The notes under the pieces: generated by a model
Told to the model about the DNA's origin: nothing
The model's database searches: none
What the model saw: only the letters and a program-made list of their open reading frames with translations
In this document: piece after piece, positions 53,899-62,229 of the stretch
How the letters are laid out: the number at the start of each line of letters is the position of its first letter
How positions within the stretch are numbered: position 1 is the stretch's first letter
Source: Planctomycetaceae bacterium
Lineage (GTDB): Bacteria > Planctomycetota > Planctomycetia > Pirellulales > Pirellulaceae
Length of the DNA: 64,000 bases
Reading direction: 5' to 3'
Assembly: GCA_020638975.1 (NCBI GenBank)
Contig: JACKHN010000006.1
Location: 310,001-374,000 of the forward strand
Program-made: the position numbers and the translations under genes

Positions 53899-53987
53899 AG
53901 CGGTCTTTGGGTAAGTGCAGCGTTGTTTCGTCAAGATTCCCCTGGGATGAGAGCGTCACAGACGCTACACGCCCGTGCGACTCGCAC
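53899..53987 (+). repeat. About 90-bp dispersed repeat, family c, third copy
   Basis: Begins immediately after the TAG stop of the preceding gene with AGCGGTCTTTGGGTAAGTG and ends GTGCGACTCGCAC. Same orientation and near-identical first half as 8133-8224. Confidence 0.8.
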
Positions 53988-54264
53988 GAGGTCGCGGACG
54001 ATGAACATTCGGAGCGGGGCGTGACGCTCCAGCGATCATCCTACCGTTGCAGTTTCCAAAAGGCATCCCTTCATCCACGGAAGGGATACCGTGGCAAGCC
54101 GCGGGGCTGGTTTCGGAGTCAGTTGATCGAGCGGCGTGGCGAGGGCATCGTTCAGGTAGGCCCGTCGCCCGGATCGACGAATGTGCGATTCATATCGTTG
54201 CCGATCAAACCCTGCGGAAGCACCCTCGTTAGAACAGCAAATGGTGCCTTAAGAATAAGTCAGA

Positions 54265-54357
54265 AATAACTTCGGCATTTCGAGAGTAGGGTCCGCAGTG
54301 CGGACCTGGAATCCCTGAGGTCCTCACAGCGGACCCTACGCAAAAGAAGAAGTTATT
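54265..54357. repeat. 93-bp palindromic element with terminal inverted repeats
   Basis: Outer 9-bp inverted repeat AATAACTTC (54265-54273) and GAAGTTATT (54349-54357). Inside it, a second one TAGGGTCCGC (54287-54296) and GCGGACCCTA (54329-54338). Single copy here; structure suggests another non-autonomous repeat family. Confidence 0.55.
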
Positions 54358-54371
54358 GTTAAGCCGGTCCT

Positions 54372-54526
54372 TAGTGCTGCGTTGCACCTTGATTTTAGGG
54401 TTTGCCCGTTTCGTGAGCCGTGACGCGTAAGCGGTCGGGCGGCGAGGAATGCAGGGCGCGCCCGTGGGCCTTACGGCCAGCGGCTCACTTCATTCACCCT
54501 AATCCTTAGCTGTAACGCAGCGCTAG
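54372..54526 (+). mobile_element. MITE-like element, family b, copy B
   Basis: Reverse-complement relative of 15058-15203. It starts TAGTGCTGCGTTGC and ends GTAACGCAGCGCTAG. The core CGTGAGCCGTGACGCGTAAG is shared exactly. It is about 9 bp longer than copy A because of extra sequence around 54440-54485, and its terminal repeats have diverged. Confidence 0.78.
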
Positions 54527-54713
54527 CTAAGAATCGCTCAAAGACTTCGGATAACATCGCGCACCTCCGTGCAACGAAAAACATCGCCATACACGACAAT
54601 CGCCAGTTAGCGATACCCTGACAGCCTTGCTTTAAGAGCCTGTTCTGCCAATGACCTCCAAGCTCAAGAGCGGTGAGTTCGCCAAGCAAGCCGCATCGGC
54701 TGCGGTGAGCGGA

Positions 54714-55958
54714 TTAAACGGGGGAAGCGGTCCGTTGTTCAGCACTTCGTTCGTACGGTCGATCGGATTGAACCTCGATGTCCCAAGCGCTACGGTAGCT
54801 GTAGTGGATTCCTCGCCAACTCACTTGCCTTCGGAAATGTGCGTAGATCGCACAAAGGTAATATAGCGGTGGCAGCAGAGGGGCTGCGACGAAACATTTG
54901 ATCCATGCGGCCAGCGGCGAGGAGGTAGAACCGCCATGCCGACGAATCACGCGAAAGACGTGACTCTCGACCCAAAAGTGCGCCAAGCAGAGCAATAGGC
55001 CAAAGGCTCCGCAGATACTCGCGACGATCGCAGCCTTGGGAATATCGCCAAGCAGAAGGAAAATCAAGAGGCAGACGGCCCCCCAGACCGCAGGCAAGGC
55101 GAGCAGCAGGCTGTCGGCCAAGATCGCATACCAACGCGGATGATAGAGTCGGACCCATGTCATTTGCCTCGCGAGAAATGAGAGGCACGGCCAAAAACTG
55201 ATCGTCTCGCGAACCGCACTTGTCGCTTCCGGCACGATTTGGACTCGCAATCGACGTTCGGCGAGAATCGGCGTCAGCGTCAGATCAGCGCAGAATGCTT
55301 GTTGCCAATATCGATTGTTCCGCGCGATATCCAAAACATCGCGTCGAATTGCCAGCGAGCCGCCCCAGGGAATTTGATGTGTGTGTCGTTGCGGTTCGGC
55401 GAACGAGTTCCACAAGTAACGAACGGTCGTTCCCCACTCGCTGCTCTCGGGAATACACCAGCGAATTCCCGTTGCCGCGCCTACCTGTGGATCGTGCAAC
55501 GGCGCGACGAGTGATCGCAACCAGTTTGTCGCAGTGATGACGTCGGCATCGGCAATCGCAATCGCCTCGCACTGCTCGGGAAGATCGCTGACAGCCTCTA
55601 ACACAGAACTCATCAAGAGTGAGCGTTGCTTGGAGCGTATCCGGAGTGGCTTGACCGTGACAGGGACTGACGAGCCAACGACCGCTTCCTGAGCGATATC
55701 CCATGCGGGATCATGGATGCTATCGACGACAACGACGACTTCGTAGTTGGCGTAGTCTTGAGCGAGCAGCCCTTTAATACAGTCTCGCAGAAATGGATCG
55801 TCTCCGCGTAAACACAGCACCACACGTACCATCGGAGCATACTCGGCGGTGGCGAGGGAAGGGCCCTTATTGAAAATGCGAACGTAGTGGCCAGCGATCA
55901 ACAGCGTGCGAAGCGCCGCAGCCAAGCAGAGCAAGGACAAGCCCCAAATGGCAATCAT
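54714..55958 (-). CDS. Family 2 glycosyltransferase, ceramide-glucosyltransferase/HpnI-like
   Basis: A 414-residue membrane glycosyltransferase. It starts at the ATG at 55958, inside an ATGA overlap with the oxoamine synthase stop, so it is translationally coupled. An N-terminal membrane segment (IWGLSLLCLAAALRTLLIAG) precedes the GT-A domain: VRVVLCLRGDDPFLRDCIKGLLAQDYANYEVVVVVD, then IADADV (DxD-like), a later acidic region near CADLTLTPILAE, and RQMTWVRLYHPRWY as the (Q/R)xxRW motif. At least three further C-terminal membrane helices follow. This architecture matches ceramide glucosyltransferases and the hopanoid enzyme HpnI, placing a sugar on a lipid acceptor. Donor and acceptor are inferred only. 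Confidence 0.85.
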   Translation of the reverse strand: MIAIWGLSLLCLAAALRTLLIAGHYVRIFNKGPSLATAEYAPMVRVVLCLRGDDPFLRDCIKGLLAQDYANYEVVVVVDSIHDPAWDIAQEAVVGSSVPVTVKPLRIRSKQRSLLMSSVLEAVSDLPEQCEAIAIADADVITATNWLRSLVAPLHDPQVGAATGIRWCIPESSEWGTTVRYLWNSFAEPQRHTHQIPWGGSLAIRRDVLDIARNNRYWQQAFCADLTLTPILAERRLRVQIVPEATSAVRETISFWPCLSFLARQMTWVRLYHPRWYAILADSLLLALPAVWGAVCLLIFLLLGDIPKAAIVASICGAFGLLLCLAHFWVESHVFRVIRRHGGSTSSPLAAWIKCFVAAPLLPPLYYLCAIYAHFRRQVSWRGIHYSYRSAWDIEVQSDRPYERSAEQRTASPV

Positions 55959-57247
55959 GCAACACCTTCTAATCCAACGAAACAAACGCACCTGCTGACA
56001 TTGCCGATAGCTTCCAACAGCCCTTCGATCGCCTCCCAGGTGTGATTCGCGTTGATTTGCACTCGCAAGAGTCCTCCGTTAAGAGGTACTGCCGGATAGG
56101 TTACCGACTGAACATAGTAGCCGAGTTCGAACAGTCGGCGACCGGCTTCCAACGTCTTCTCAATGTCGCCCACGACGATCGAAACAATGGGGCCAATCCC
56201 ACCACGGAACTTGACTCCCTTCTGTCGCAGGCCGCTCGTGAAGTGGTTCACACGCGCGCGGAGTTCGCCGAGCAAACACTCATGCTCTGGCGACTCGACG
56301 ATATCCAGCACCTGTTTGATTACTTCAAGGTAGGGCGGCGGAATTGGACCACTGAAAATGTAGCTGTCAGACTTCAGCTTCAAAATCAACTTCAAGGCAG
56401 GTGTGCATGTGATAAACCCACCTAAAGCTGAAAATCCTTTCGAGAGAGAACCCACGTAGAGAATGTCTCGCAGTGATCCGATGGGTTCGTAGGCCGCACC
56501 TTTTCCGCCGGGACCGACAACTCCCGTGCCGTGTGCGTCGTCAACGTAGAGCAACGCCCCATGCTGTTTTGCCGCTGTGTCGAGTTCGCCCAATCGCGGT
56601 GTTTCTCCGGTCATACTGTAGACACCGTCAACAACAACGATACAGTTGGCCTTCTTGGGCCGTTTACACACCTTGGCGAGCGCGTCGGGGTCGTTCGCAT
56701 CGAACTCACGAACTTCAGCACCATTGGCGGACGCGATCTTACTCGCCTTCCAAATGCTGTTATGCGAGAAGCGATCGATGGCCAATACGTCGCCTTTGCC
56801 TGCCAAGGCCGGTAAGGCTCCTGCATGCAGCTTGGTGACACAAGGAAATAGCAATGTATCTTCGACGTCTAGCCACGCTGCCAACCGGCTCTCGACTTCT
56901 TCATATGGCTCGATACTGTAGAACGTCCGCGACGAATACTGATGGACTCCCCACTTTTCGACGCCACGGTGGACGGCGTCTTGCAATCGCGGATCGAAAT
57001 CAAGCCCCAAAAAGTTGGCGGATCCGAAGTTGACGACCCGTTGGCCCTCCATGAAGCCAACGCGATGCTTGTCGCAGGATCCCATCGACAGATCCTTCAT
57101 ATGGTCCCCACCAGTCCTTTCGAGAAACCCCAAGGCGACTCGAACGTAACGATCCTTTCTGAGATGCTCACAAAGCTGCTCAACCCGTGACGCGGTTTTA
57201 GACGCGTGCCCGTTCAGACTACGTAGGAATATTGGGTTGACTTGCAT
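55955..57247 (-). CDS. PLP-dependent alpha-oxoamine synthase (serine palmitoyltransferase/KBL/AONS family)
   Basis: A 430-residue class II PLP enzyme of the alpha-oxoamine synthase family, which condenses an amino acid with an acyl-CoA or acyl-ACP with loss of CO2. Landmarks: VNFGSANFLGLDFDPRL (about 72-88), His162 in RFSHNS (PLP-stacking position), VDGVYSMTGE, VDDAHGTG (Asp236, His239), and the Schiff-base Lys270 in VGSLSKGFSALGG. The N-terminus is about 45 residues longer than in KBL. Whether it makes ketosphinganine, aminoketobutyrate or aminooxononanoate cannot be read directly; coupling to a lipid-type glycosyltransferase and divergence from an RND exporter favour a long-chain product. 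Confidence 0.88.
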   Translation of the reverse strand: MQVNPIFLRSLNGHASKTASRVEQLCEHLRKDRYVRVALGFLERTGGDHMKDLSMGSCDKHRVGFMEGQRVVNFGSANFLGLDFDPRLQDAVHRGVEKWGVHQYSSRTFYSIEPYEEVESRLAAWLDVEDTLLFPCVTKLHAGALPALAGKGDVLAIDRFSHNSIWKASKIASANGAEVREFDANDPDALAKVCKRPKKANCIVVVDGVYSMTGETPRLGELDTAAKQHGALLYVDDAHGTGVVGPGGKGAAYEPIGSLRDILYVGSLSKGFSALGGFITCTPALKLILKLKSDSYIFSGPIPPPYLEVIKQVLDIVESPEHECLLGELRARVNHFTSGLRQKGVKFRGGIGPIVSIVVGDIEKTLEAGRRLFELGYYVQSVTYPAVPLNGGLLRVQINANHTWEAIEGLLEAIGNVSRCVCFVGLEGVA

Positions 57248-57372
57248 GTTTCCGACCGCTCATGAGATTGGGAATCTGGCGTTATGGCCGGGGAGAAAGA
57301 ACATCTCCCATTCCTCCTAGTATACTTAAAGGCCCTAGTCTTTCAGTTTTAAAATCGCCGAGGACCCCCAAA
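57248..57372. promoter_or_regulatory. Divergent control region of the lipid-type module
   Basis: 125 bp between the oxoamine synthase start and the proposed GTG start of the exporter. It contains a TATACTT (about 57318) that could be a -10 element on the plus strand. No clear operator palindrome. Confidence 0.35.
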
Positions 57373-59646
57373 GTGCTTACCAGCCCCCGACTGCTGCGGA
57401 TCGCGGTCATCGTGTTGCTCGGGGTGTGTCTGCCATACATCATCTATGCGGCGCACCGTGCCGAAGAGTCTGTGGAGAATCGGCCTGGCGACTGGCTTCC
57501 GGCGCATTTCCCTGAAACACAAAGACTTATGTGGCTCGATGACGTATTCGGTGGCGACGAACTGCTAATGATTAGCTATCCGGGCTGCGAGCTAGACGAT
57601 CAGCGACTCCCCGCCTTGGCCGACAGGTTAGAATCCGCCAAATGGGAGGGGATTCCGGTATTTCGCCGTGTCGTCACGGGTCGCGACCTGCTGGAAGAGT
57701 TCCGCGGCGAACCACTCAACTTAAGCAGGTCCGCAGCGGAAAGCCGGCTCAAGGGGTGGGTTTTAGGTCCAGAGGGAGAGACGTGCGCGGTCGTGATGAT
57801 CTCGTCAGAAGGAAAGAGCAACCGTGACGCGGCGTTGCGCGAAGTGAGGCGTGCCGCAGACGCGGTGGGATTACTAGCGCACGAACTTAAGATTGCCGGT
57901 GCGACGATGGAGAGCGTTGCGATCAATCGAGTTAGTACTCAGTGGTATCTCGAACTCTCGATTGCGTCACTGGCGATTTGTCTGACTCTGATGTATCTCT
58001 CGCTTCGAAGCATCGCGCTGACTTTGACCGTCTTTGGCACCGCGTTGATCAGTGAGAGGCTCAGCCTCGCGTGGATGCACATCACAAATTCACCAACCGA
58101 CAGTGTTTCAACGATGACGCCGGCCCTCGTCTATGTGTTGGCGATCTCGTCGGGCGTGCACTTGGCAAACTACTACCGAGATGAAGTGACAAGTGGCGAT
58201 CTGCAATCCGCACCGCGCCGCGCGGCACGTAATGCTTGGAAGCCTTGCTTTTTGGCAACTCTGACCACTGCGATCGGTCTGGGCTCATTGCTCCTCAGCG
58301 ATTTAACTCCCGTTCAACGCTTCGGAACGTTTGCTGCAGTGGGCGTGATTGGGATGCTCGCAGTTCAGTTTTTAGTACTGCCATTCTTGCTGGAATATTT
58401 TCCGCCGCGGAAGTGGGCGGCGAGGATTCGGATTTCAGTACACTCCGATCCACTGAGCGCGGTGTGGCATCTACTCGCGAATCTAATCGTCGGCAGGCAT
58501 GCGGCGATCGTCGTGTGCGGGATGGCGTTGTTCGTGCTTGGAACATTTGGCGTCGGGAGACTCCAGGCAACCGCGCGATTACACAACTTGCTACCCGAGG
58601 ACGCTCCCGTGCTCCAAGACTATGCTTGGCTAGAGTCCCACATCGGCCCACTCGTGCCACTGGAAGTCGTACTGCGATTTCGAGCTGACGATCCATTGAG
58701 TCTTCTTGAGCGAGCTCAACTCGTGGAACAGGTGAGCCGCGTTATTGCCGAGACGCCTGATGTCGGAAACGCCATCAACGCGACGATGTGGGCTCCGCCT
58801 CTGCCTGCGACAAACGGCGGGCTAAGAAGTGTCGTCCGGCGAACGGCTTTTAATCGTGCTCTGGAAGAACGCAAAAGTGCACTGGCGAGCACCGATCTCT
58901 TTCGTGAATTGGATTCAGAACAACTGTGGCGCATCAGTGCGGCAGCCGAGGCGAGCGATGCGTCGTTGGACTATGGCCAATTGATACAGAGGTTGAAGAC
59001 GCGAGTCGACCCTGTGCTTGCACAGCACAACACCCTTTCCGGAAGCAGCGTCACGGCCGTCTACACGGGCAGCATTCCGCTGATGCACAAGATCCAAAGT
59101 CAACTATTGAATGACTTGATCACTAGCTTTATGGCGGCGTTGGTCTTAATCACGATTGTCATGATCTTCGTCATGCGAAGTATCCCGGCGGGCTTACTCT
59201 GTATGATTCCGAACGTCTTGCCGTCGGTGATTGTATTTGGTGCATTGGGTTGGCTGGGGCCTTCTATCGAAGTTGGTTCGATGATGACGGCCGGAGCGGC
59301 GGTCGGTATCGCAGTCGATGATACCCTGCACTTTATGACGTGGTTCCAACGCGGCCTCTCGCAGGGATTGAACCGGACCGAATCTGTTCGGTTCGCATAT
59401 CGAAGTTGTGCCACGGCGATGTTACAGACTTCACTGATCTGCGGCCTTGGATTGCTCGTCTTCGCGTTAAGCCCGTTCGTCCCAATCGCGAGATTCGGGT
59501 GGATGCTCGCAGCGTTACTAGGAACCGCACTCGTTGGCGATCTCGTCATACTGCCCGCGATTCTAATCGGACCGCTGGGGGCGGTCTTTCGCGCGTCAAA
59601 TCCGCGAGACACTCAGATCCAAGCCGTTACGCCAGTCCTCAATTAG
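57373..59646 (+). CDS. RND/MMPL-family exporter (HpnN-like)
   Basis: A 757-residue transporter. The start is GTG 57373, eight bases after GAGGA; the in-frame ATG at 57262 adds 37 residues without a ribosome site. Topology: one N-terminal helix (LLRIAVIVLLGVCLPYIIYA), a large periplasmic loop, five helices (YLELSIASLAICLTLMYLSL...), a second loop and five more helices with the MMPL motif GIAVDDTLHF. The equivalent motif of the first half is replaced by ISSGVHLANYY, without an acidic residue, so proton coupling may lie in the second half only. Lipid export (hopanoids by HpnN, mycolates by MmpL) is the family role; here a lipid made by the divergent genes is the likely cargo. Confidence 0.87.
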   Translation: MLTSPRLLRIAVIVLLGVCLPYIIYAAHRAEESVENRPGDWLPAHFPETQRLMWLDDVFGGDELLMISYPGCELDDQRLPALADRLESAKWEGIPVFRRVVTGRDLLEEFRGEPLNLSRSAAESRLKGWVLGPEGETCAVVMISSEGKSNRDAALREVRRAADAVGLLAHELKIAGATMESVAINRVSTQWYLELSIASLAICLTLMYLSLRSIALTLTVFGTALISERLSLAWMHITNSPTDSVSTMTPALVYVLAISSGVHLANYYRDEVTSGDLQSAPRRAARNAWKPCFLATLTTAIGLGSLLLSDLTPVQRFGTFAAVGVIGMLAVQFLVLPFLLEYFPPRKWAARIRISVHSDPLSAVWHLLANLIVGRHAAIVVCGMALFVLGTFGVGRLQATARLHNLLPEDAPVLQDYAWLESHIGPLVPLEVVLRFRADDPLSLLERAQLVEQVSRVIAETPDVGNAINATMWAPPLPATNGGLRSVVRRTAFNRALEERKSALASTDLFRELDSEQLWRISAAAEASDASLDYGQLIQRLKTRVDPVLAQHNTLSGSSVTAVYTGSIPLMHKIQSQLLNDLITSFMAALVLITIVMIFVMRSIPAGLLCMIPNVLPSVIVFGALGWLGPSIEVGSMMTAGAAVGIAVDDTLHFMTWFQRGLSQGLNRTESVRFAYRSCATAMLQTSLICGLGLLVFALSPFVPIARFGWMLAALLGTALVGDLVILPAILIGPLGAVFRASNPRDTQIQAVTPVLN

Positions 59647-59669
59647 TCGCCTTACGGGGCCACCCGAGC

Positions 59670-60491
59670 TTACTTCGCGGTCCGCCTTGTGCCACTTTCC
59701 AGGCCATTAAATTCGACAACGGCTTGGACAAACTCTTCCTGTTTCTCGAAGGGAACCATATGACCACATTGTTCCAGAACGGTCAGGGAAGCGTTCGGCA
59801 AATTTTGTGCGTAGTACTCACCGTGCGCAACTGGGATGAGCTTGTCGTTGCGTCCCCAAATGATTTCGACGGGGCATTGAACCCGGTGTAAATGCTGGGG
59901 TAATTTGGGGTTGTGCAAGTAAGGAGTCCAGCCAACCCGCGCGGTCGCTTCCTGAGCCCGCATCCACATCAAAACTCGCGAATCGTCGAACGTGAGCGGC
60001 ATCGCCGTCTTAACGACAGGGCTCTCTGGATCAAAGAAGACGAGGTCCCGAGCTTCTTTGAAATCGCTCAGAAATAGTTCTGCCACGGGCGCGCCCTCGA
60101 CGCGAATACCCGCCGCTGCAACTAATACGAGTTGGCTAATCAAGCCCGGTCGCAGAATTGCGATTTCGAGCGCGATCCAAGCACCGAGAGAGAACCCAAC
60201 CACCGGCACTTGCTGCCATCCCAACTGCTCGAACAGATCGACATAGTGCCAAGCCATGTCATGGATATCATCAATTTGCTCTAAGCCAGTCGACCTTCCA
60301 AAGCCGGGATGGGCTGGCGCGTGAACACGAAAGTGTTGTGACAAGCTTTTGTGAAAGGGCATCCATTCGGTCTCGCCGCCGGCACTGTGCAGATAAATCA
60401 GCGGTGCTCCTGCCCCGCCGACATTCATATGGATTTCCTTGCCAGCAACTTCTAGCTTCAGCGTCTCAAAACTCGCGGTGGATATCGACAT
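59670..60491 (-). CDS. Alpha/beta hydrolase (meta-cleavage-product-hydrolase-like)
   Basis: A 273-residue alpha/beta hydrolase: oxyanion loop YLHSAGGETEW (about 33), HPGFGRS, nucleophile elbow GFSLGA (Ser near 102), the acid in IIWGRNDKLIPV, and His in EQCGHMVPFEKQ. The shape matches C-C bond hydrolases and related esterases. It has no signal peptide. It is 46 bp downstream of the luciferase-like gene on the same strand; both together resemble small monooxygenase/hydrolase pairs used in degradation of aliphatic or aromatic compounds, though the substrate is unknown. Converges with the exporter gene, 23 bp apart. Confidence 0.87.
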   Translation of the reverse strand: MSISTASFETLKLEVAGKEIHMNVGGAGAPLIYLHSAGGETEWMPFHKSLSQHFRVHAPAHPGFGRSTGLEQIDDIHDMAWHYVDLFEQLGWQQVPVVGFSLGAWIALEIAILRPGLISQLVLVAAAGIRVEGAPVAELFLSDFKEARDLVFFDPESPVVKTAMPLTFDDSRVLMWMRAQEATARVGWTPYLHNPKLPQHLHRVQCPVEIIWGRNDKLIPVAHGEYYAQNLPNASLTVLEQCGHMVPFEKQEEFVQAVVEFNGLESGTRRTAK

Positions 60492-60537
60492 CGTTCCCTC
60501 GGCTCACTCGTGTTGACGTTGCTTGCTGTTTAACTTG

Positions 60538-61689
60538 TTACAGTCGTCCCGGTGCGCAATTCTGTCGCAGAGCGGGCATAACCTTCTCGGCGAAGAGGGT
60601 CATGTTCTTCTGTGTCAGATCCGCCGGCAGTGTCCCGAGTTGGAATAACCCCAACAGATTTCCGACGCCTAATCGTTTGATGTATTCGGTAAGTCTGTCG
60701 CGAACCGTTTCGGGGCTGCCAACGATGGCGTAGGCACCCTTTTCGATTTCCTCACGTGTCTCGACATTGAGCAAAAACTGCTTCAATGCTTGGTTGATCC
60801 CGATCATTGACTTCGCGCTGGTGTATCCCGGGGGAAATACGGTGAGTCCCTTGAGCAACTTCTTGCGAAAATAATTAAAATGCGGCTCGTACTCGGCCCA
60901 AGCCTGCTCGTCCGTATCGGCGACATAGATGGGACAGAGCCATCCCAGCTGAAGCGGATCGGCGGTATAGCCATTTTTCTCGCACGCATCGCGGAACATA
61001 TCGAAATTGCGTTGAAAGAAATCGATATGGAAGTATGGGATGCCCATATAGCTAAACCTGCGCGCGGCAACCATCTCGATCGTCTCACGACTGCCCGCTC
61101 CTGGCACCCAAATCGGCGGATGCGGAGTTTGGATGGGACGCGGCCACGGATTGACGTACTTCAGCTTCCAGTGCTTCCCGTAATGCTCAAAGGGACCGGG
61201 CTCGGTCCAGCATCGCAGCACAAGGTCCAACGCCTCGCTATACATCTCGCGAGCGAAAGTCGGATTCACCGTGAAGCTATAGTATTCGGGTCCGCCACCT
61301 ACCACGAGCCCCGCGATCAGCCGACCGCCGCTAATGCAGTCGATCATGGCGAACTCTTCGGCGACTCGCGTCGGAGGATTGTAGAGTGGCAATGCGTTGC
61401 CCACGACCGCGATCTTCACGCGTTTGGTTTGCCGTGCCAATATCGACGCCATTAGGTTTGGGCTGGGCATCGTGCCGTAAGCATTCTGATGATGCTCGTT
61501 AACACAAACCCCATCAAAACCAAGCGGCTCGGCGAGAACCAACTCATCTAAATAACGGTTATAGAGCTCACCACCATGAACAGGTTCAAATGTCGAATTG
61601 GGAAGCCACGTCCACGCGGACTTATACTTCTCGTCGAAGTCGTCGGGCAACCGGTCCCACGGCATCAAGTGGAATACGAAAAACTGCAT
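60538..61689 (-). CDS. Luciferase-like (LLM class) flavin-dependent oxidoreductase
   Basis: A 383-residue TIM-barrel protein of the bacterial luciferase-like family, which uses FMNH2 or F420. Blocks: VCVNEHHQNAYGTMPSPNLM near residue 62, VGNALPLYNPPTRVAEEFAMIDCISGGRLIAGLVVGG, KHWKLKYVNPWPRPIQTPHPPIWVPGAGSRETIE and IVGSPETVRDRLTEYIKRLGVGNLL. The fold and motifs are typical of monooxygenases acting on small organic substrates. A hydrolase follows in the same transcript. Cytosolic. Confidence 0.9.
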   Translation of the reverse strand: MQFFVFHLMPWDRLPDDFDEKYKSAWTWLPNSTFEPVHGGELYNRYLDELVLAEPLGFDGVCVNEHHQNAYGTMPSPNLMASILARQTKRVKIAVVGNALPLYNPPTRVAEEFAMIDCISGGRLIAGLVVGGGPEYYSFTVNPTFAREMYSEALDLVLRCWTEPGPFEHYGKHWKLKYVNPWPRPIQTPHPPIWVPGAGSRETIEMVAARRFSYMGIPYFHIDFFQRNFDMFRDACEKNGYTADPLQLGWLCPIYVADTDEQAWAEYEPHFNYFRKKLLKGLTVFPPGYTSAKSMIGINQALKQFLLNVETREEIEKGAYAIVGSPETVRDRLTEYIKRLGVGNLLGLFQLGTLPADLTQKNMTLFAEKVMPALRQNCAPGRL

Positions 61690-62229
61690 GCGGTCTCCAG
61701 CCGAGCGGGCCTTCAGGGACGAATCAAGAACCCCTTATGTTCGGTCTTTCGACCTACATAGCTCACAATTAAAACACAATCTCGAAAATGTCGCATTACG
61801 CCGCTTGCGATAGCCACGATCAATCTCGAGCCTCATCGAACCGCGATCCATTTATCACATCTCAGCGGGTTCTTTCGATAATAACGGCACGGAGAGAGAA
61901 GAGAAGTTTTAGGGTCAAGGAATCTAATCGTGAGCTCTGGGCGATTCATTTGTTGAAGTCGTACAAACCTCTCAGTTTGAAAAACTGAAAGGCCCTAATC
62001 GTTAGCTGCATTTGGCAAAAAACTAGGCTTTGATCCAAGTGTTTTGCCAGACCCTGCCTTTAAATTCCGGCTTCGGATTCGTCGCCCCACTTGCTCGCGG
62101 GCATCAGCCAAGTCCAGGTTGACATTTCGACGCCCCGACCGCCAGCCACTGAATTCAATTCACTCTGCAACAATATTCGTGTATCGTTGGAGGAAGAAGA
62201 TCACGATCCGCAGAAGAGCTGCTTGCAAG
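61690..62229. other. Divergent intergenic region with a truncated family-d repeat
   Basis: 540 bp between divergent genes. The only element I can support is the repeat at 61939-61994. The right-hand part (from about 62080) is open in the frame of the next gene, so the true start may lie somewhat upstream of the one chosen. Confidence 0.5.
61939..61994. repeat. Dispersed repeat, family d, form lacking the long hairpin
   Basis: GGGCGATTCATTTGTTGA followed directly by GTCGTACAAACCTCTCAG and the TCAGTTT-GAA-AAACTGA hairpin. Compared with 5011-5141, the sequence between these two blocks, including the left hairpin arm, is missing. Confidence 0.7.

Larger units (their letters stand above)
53988..54713. 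other. Repeat island between the PhoD operon and the glycosyltransferase
   Basis: About 730 bp without a supported gene. It holds the palindromic element at 54265-54357 and the MITE-like copy at 54372-54526. The stretch 54000-54260 has no repeat I can match; its minus strand gives a short gene-like phrase that ends in stops, perhaps a decayed gene. Confidence 0.5.

Noticed and set aside
53907..54269. 120-codon plus-strand frame
   Set aside because: It begins inside a family-c repeat, has no ribosome site and no recognisable domain.
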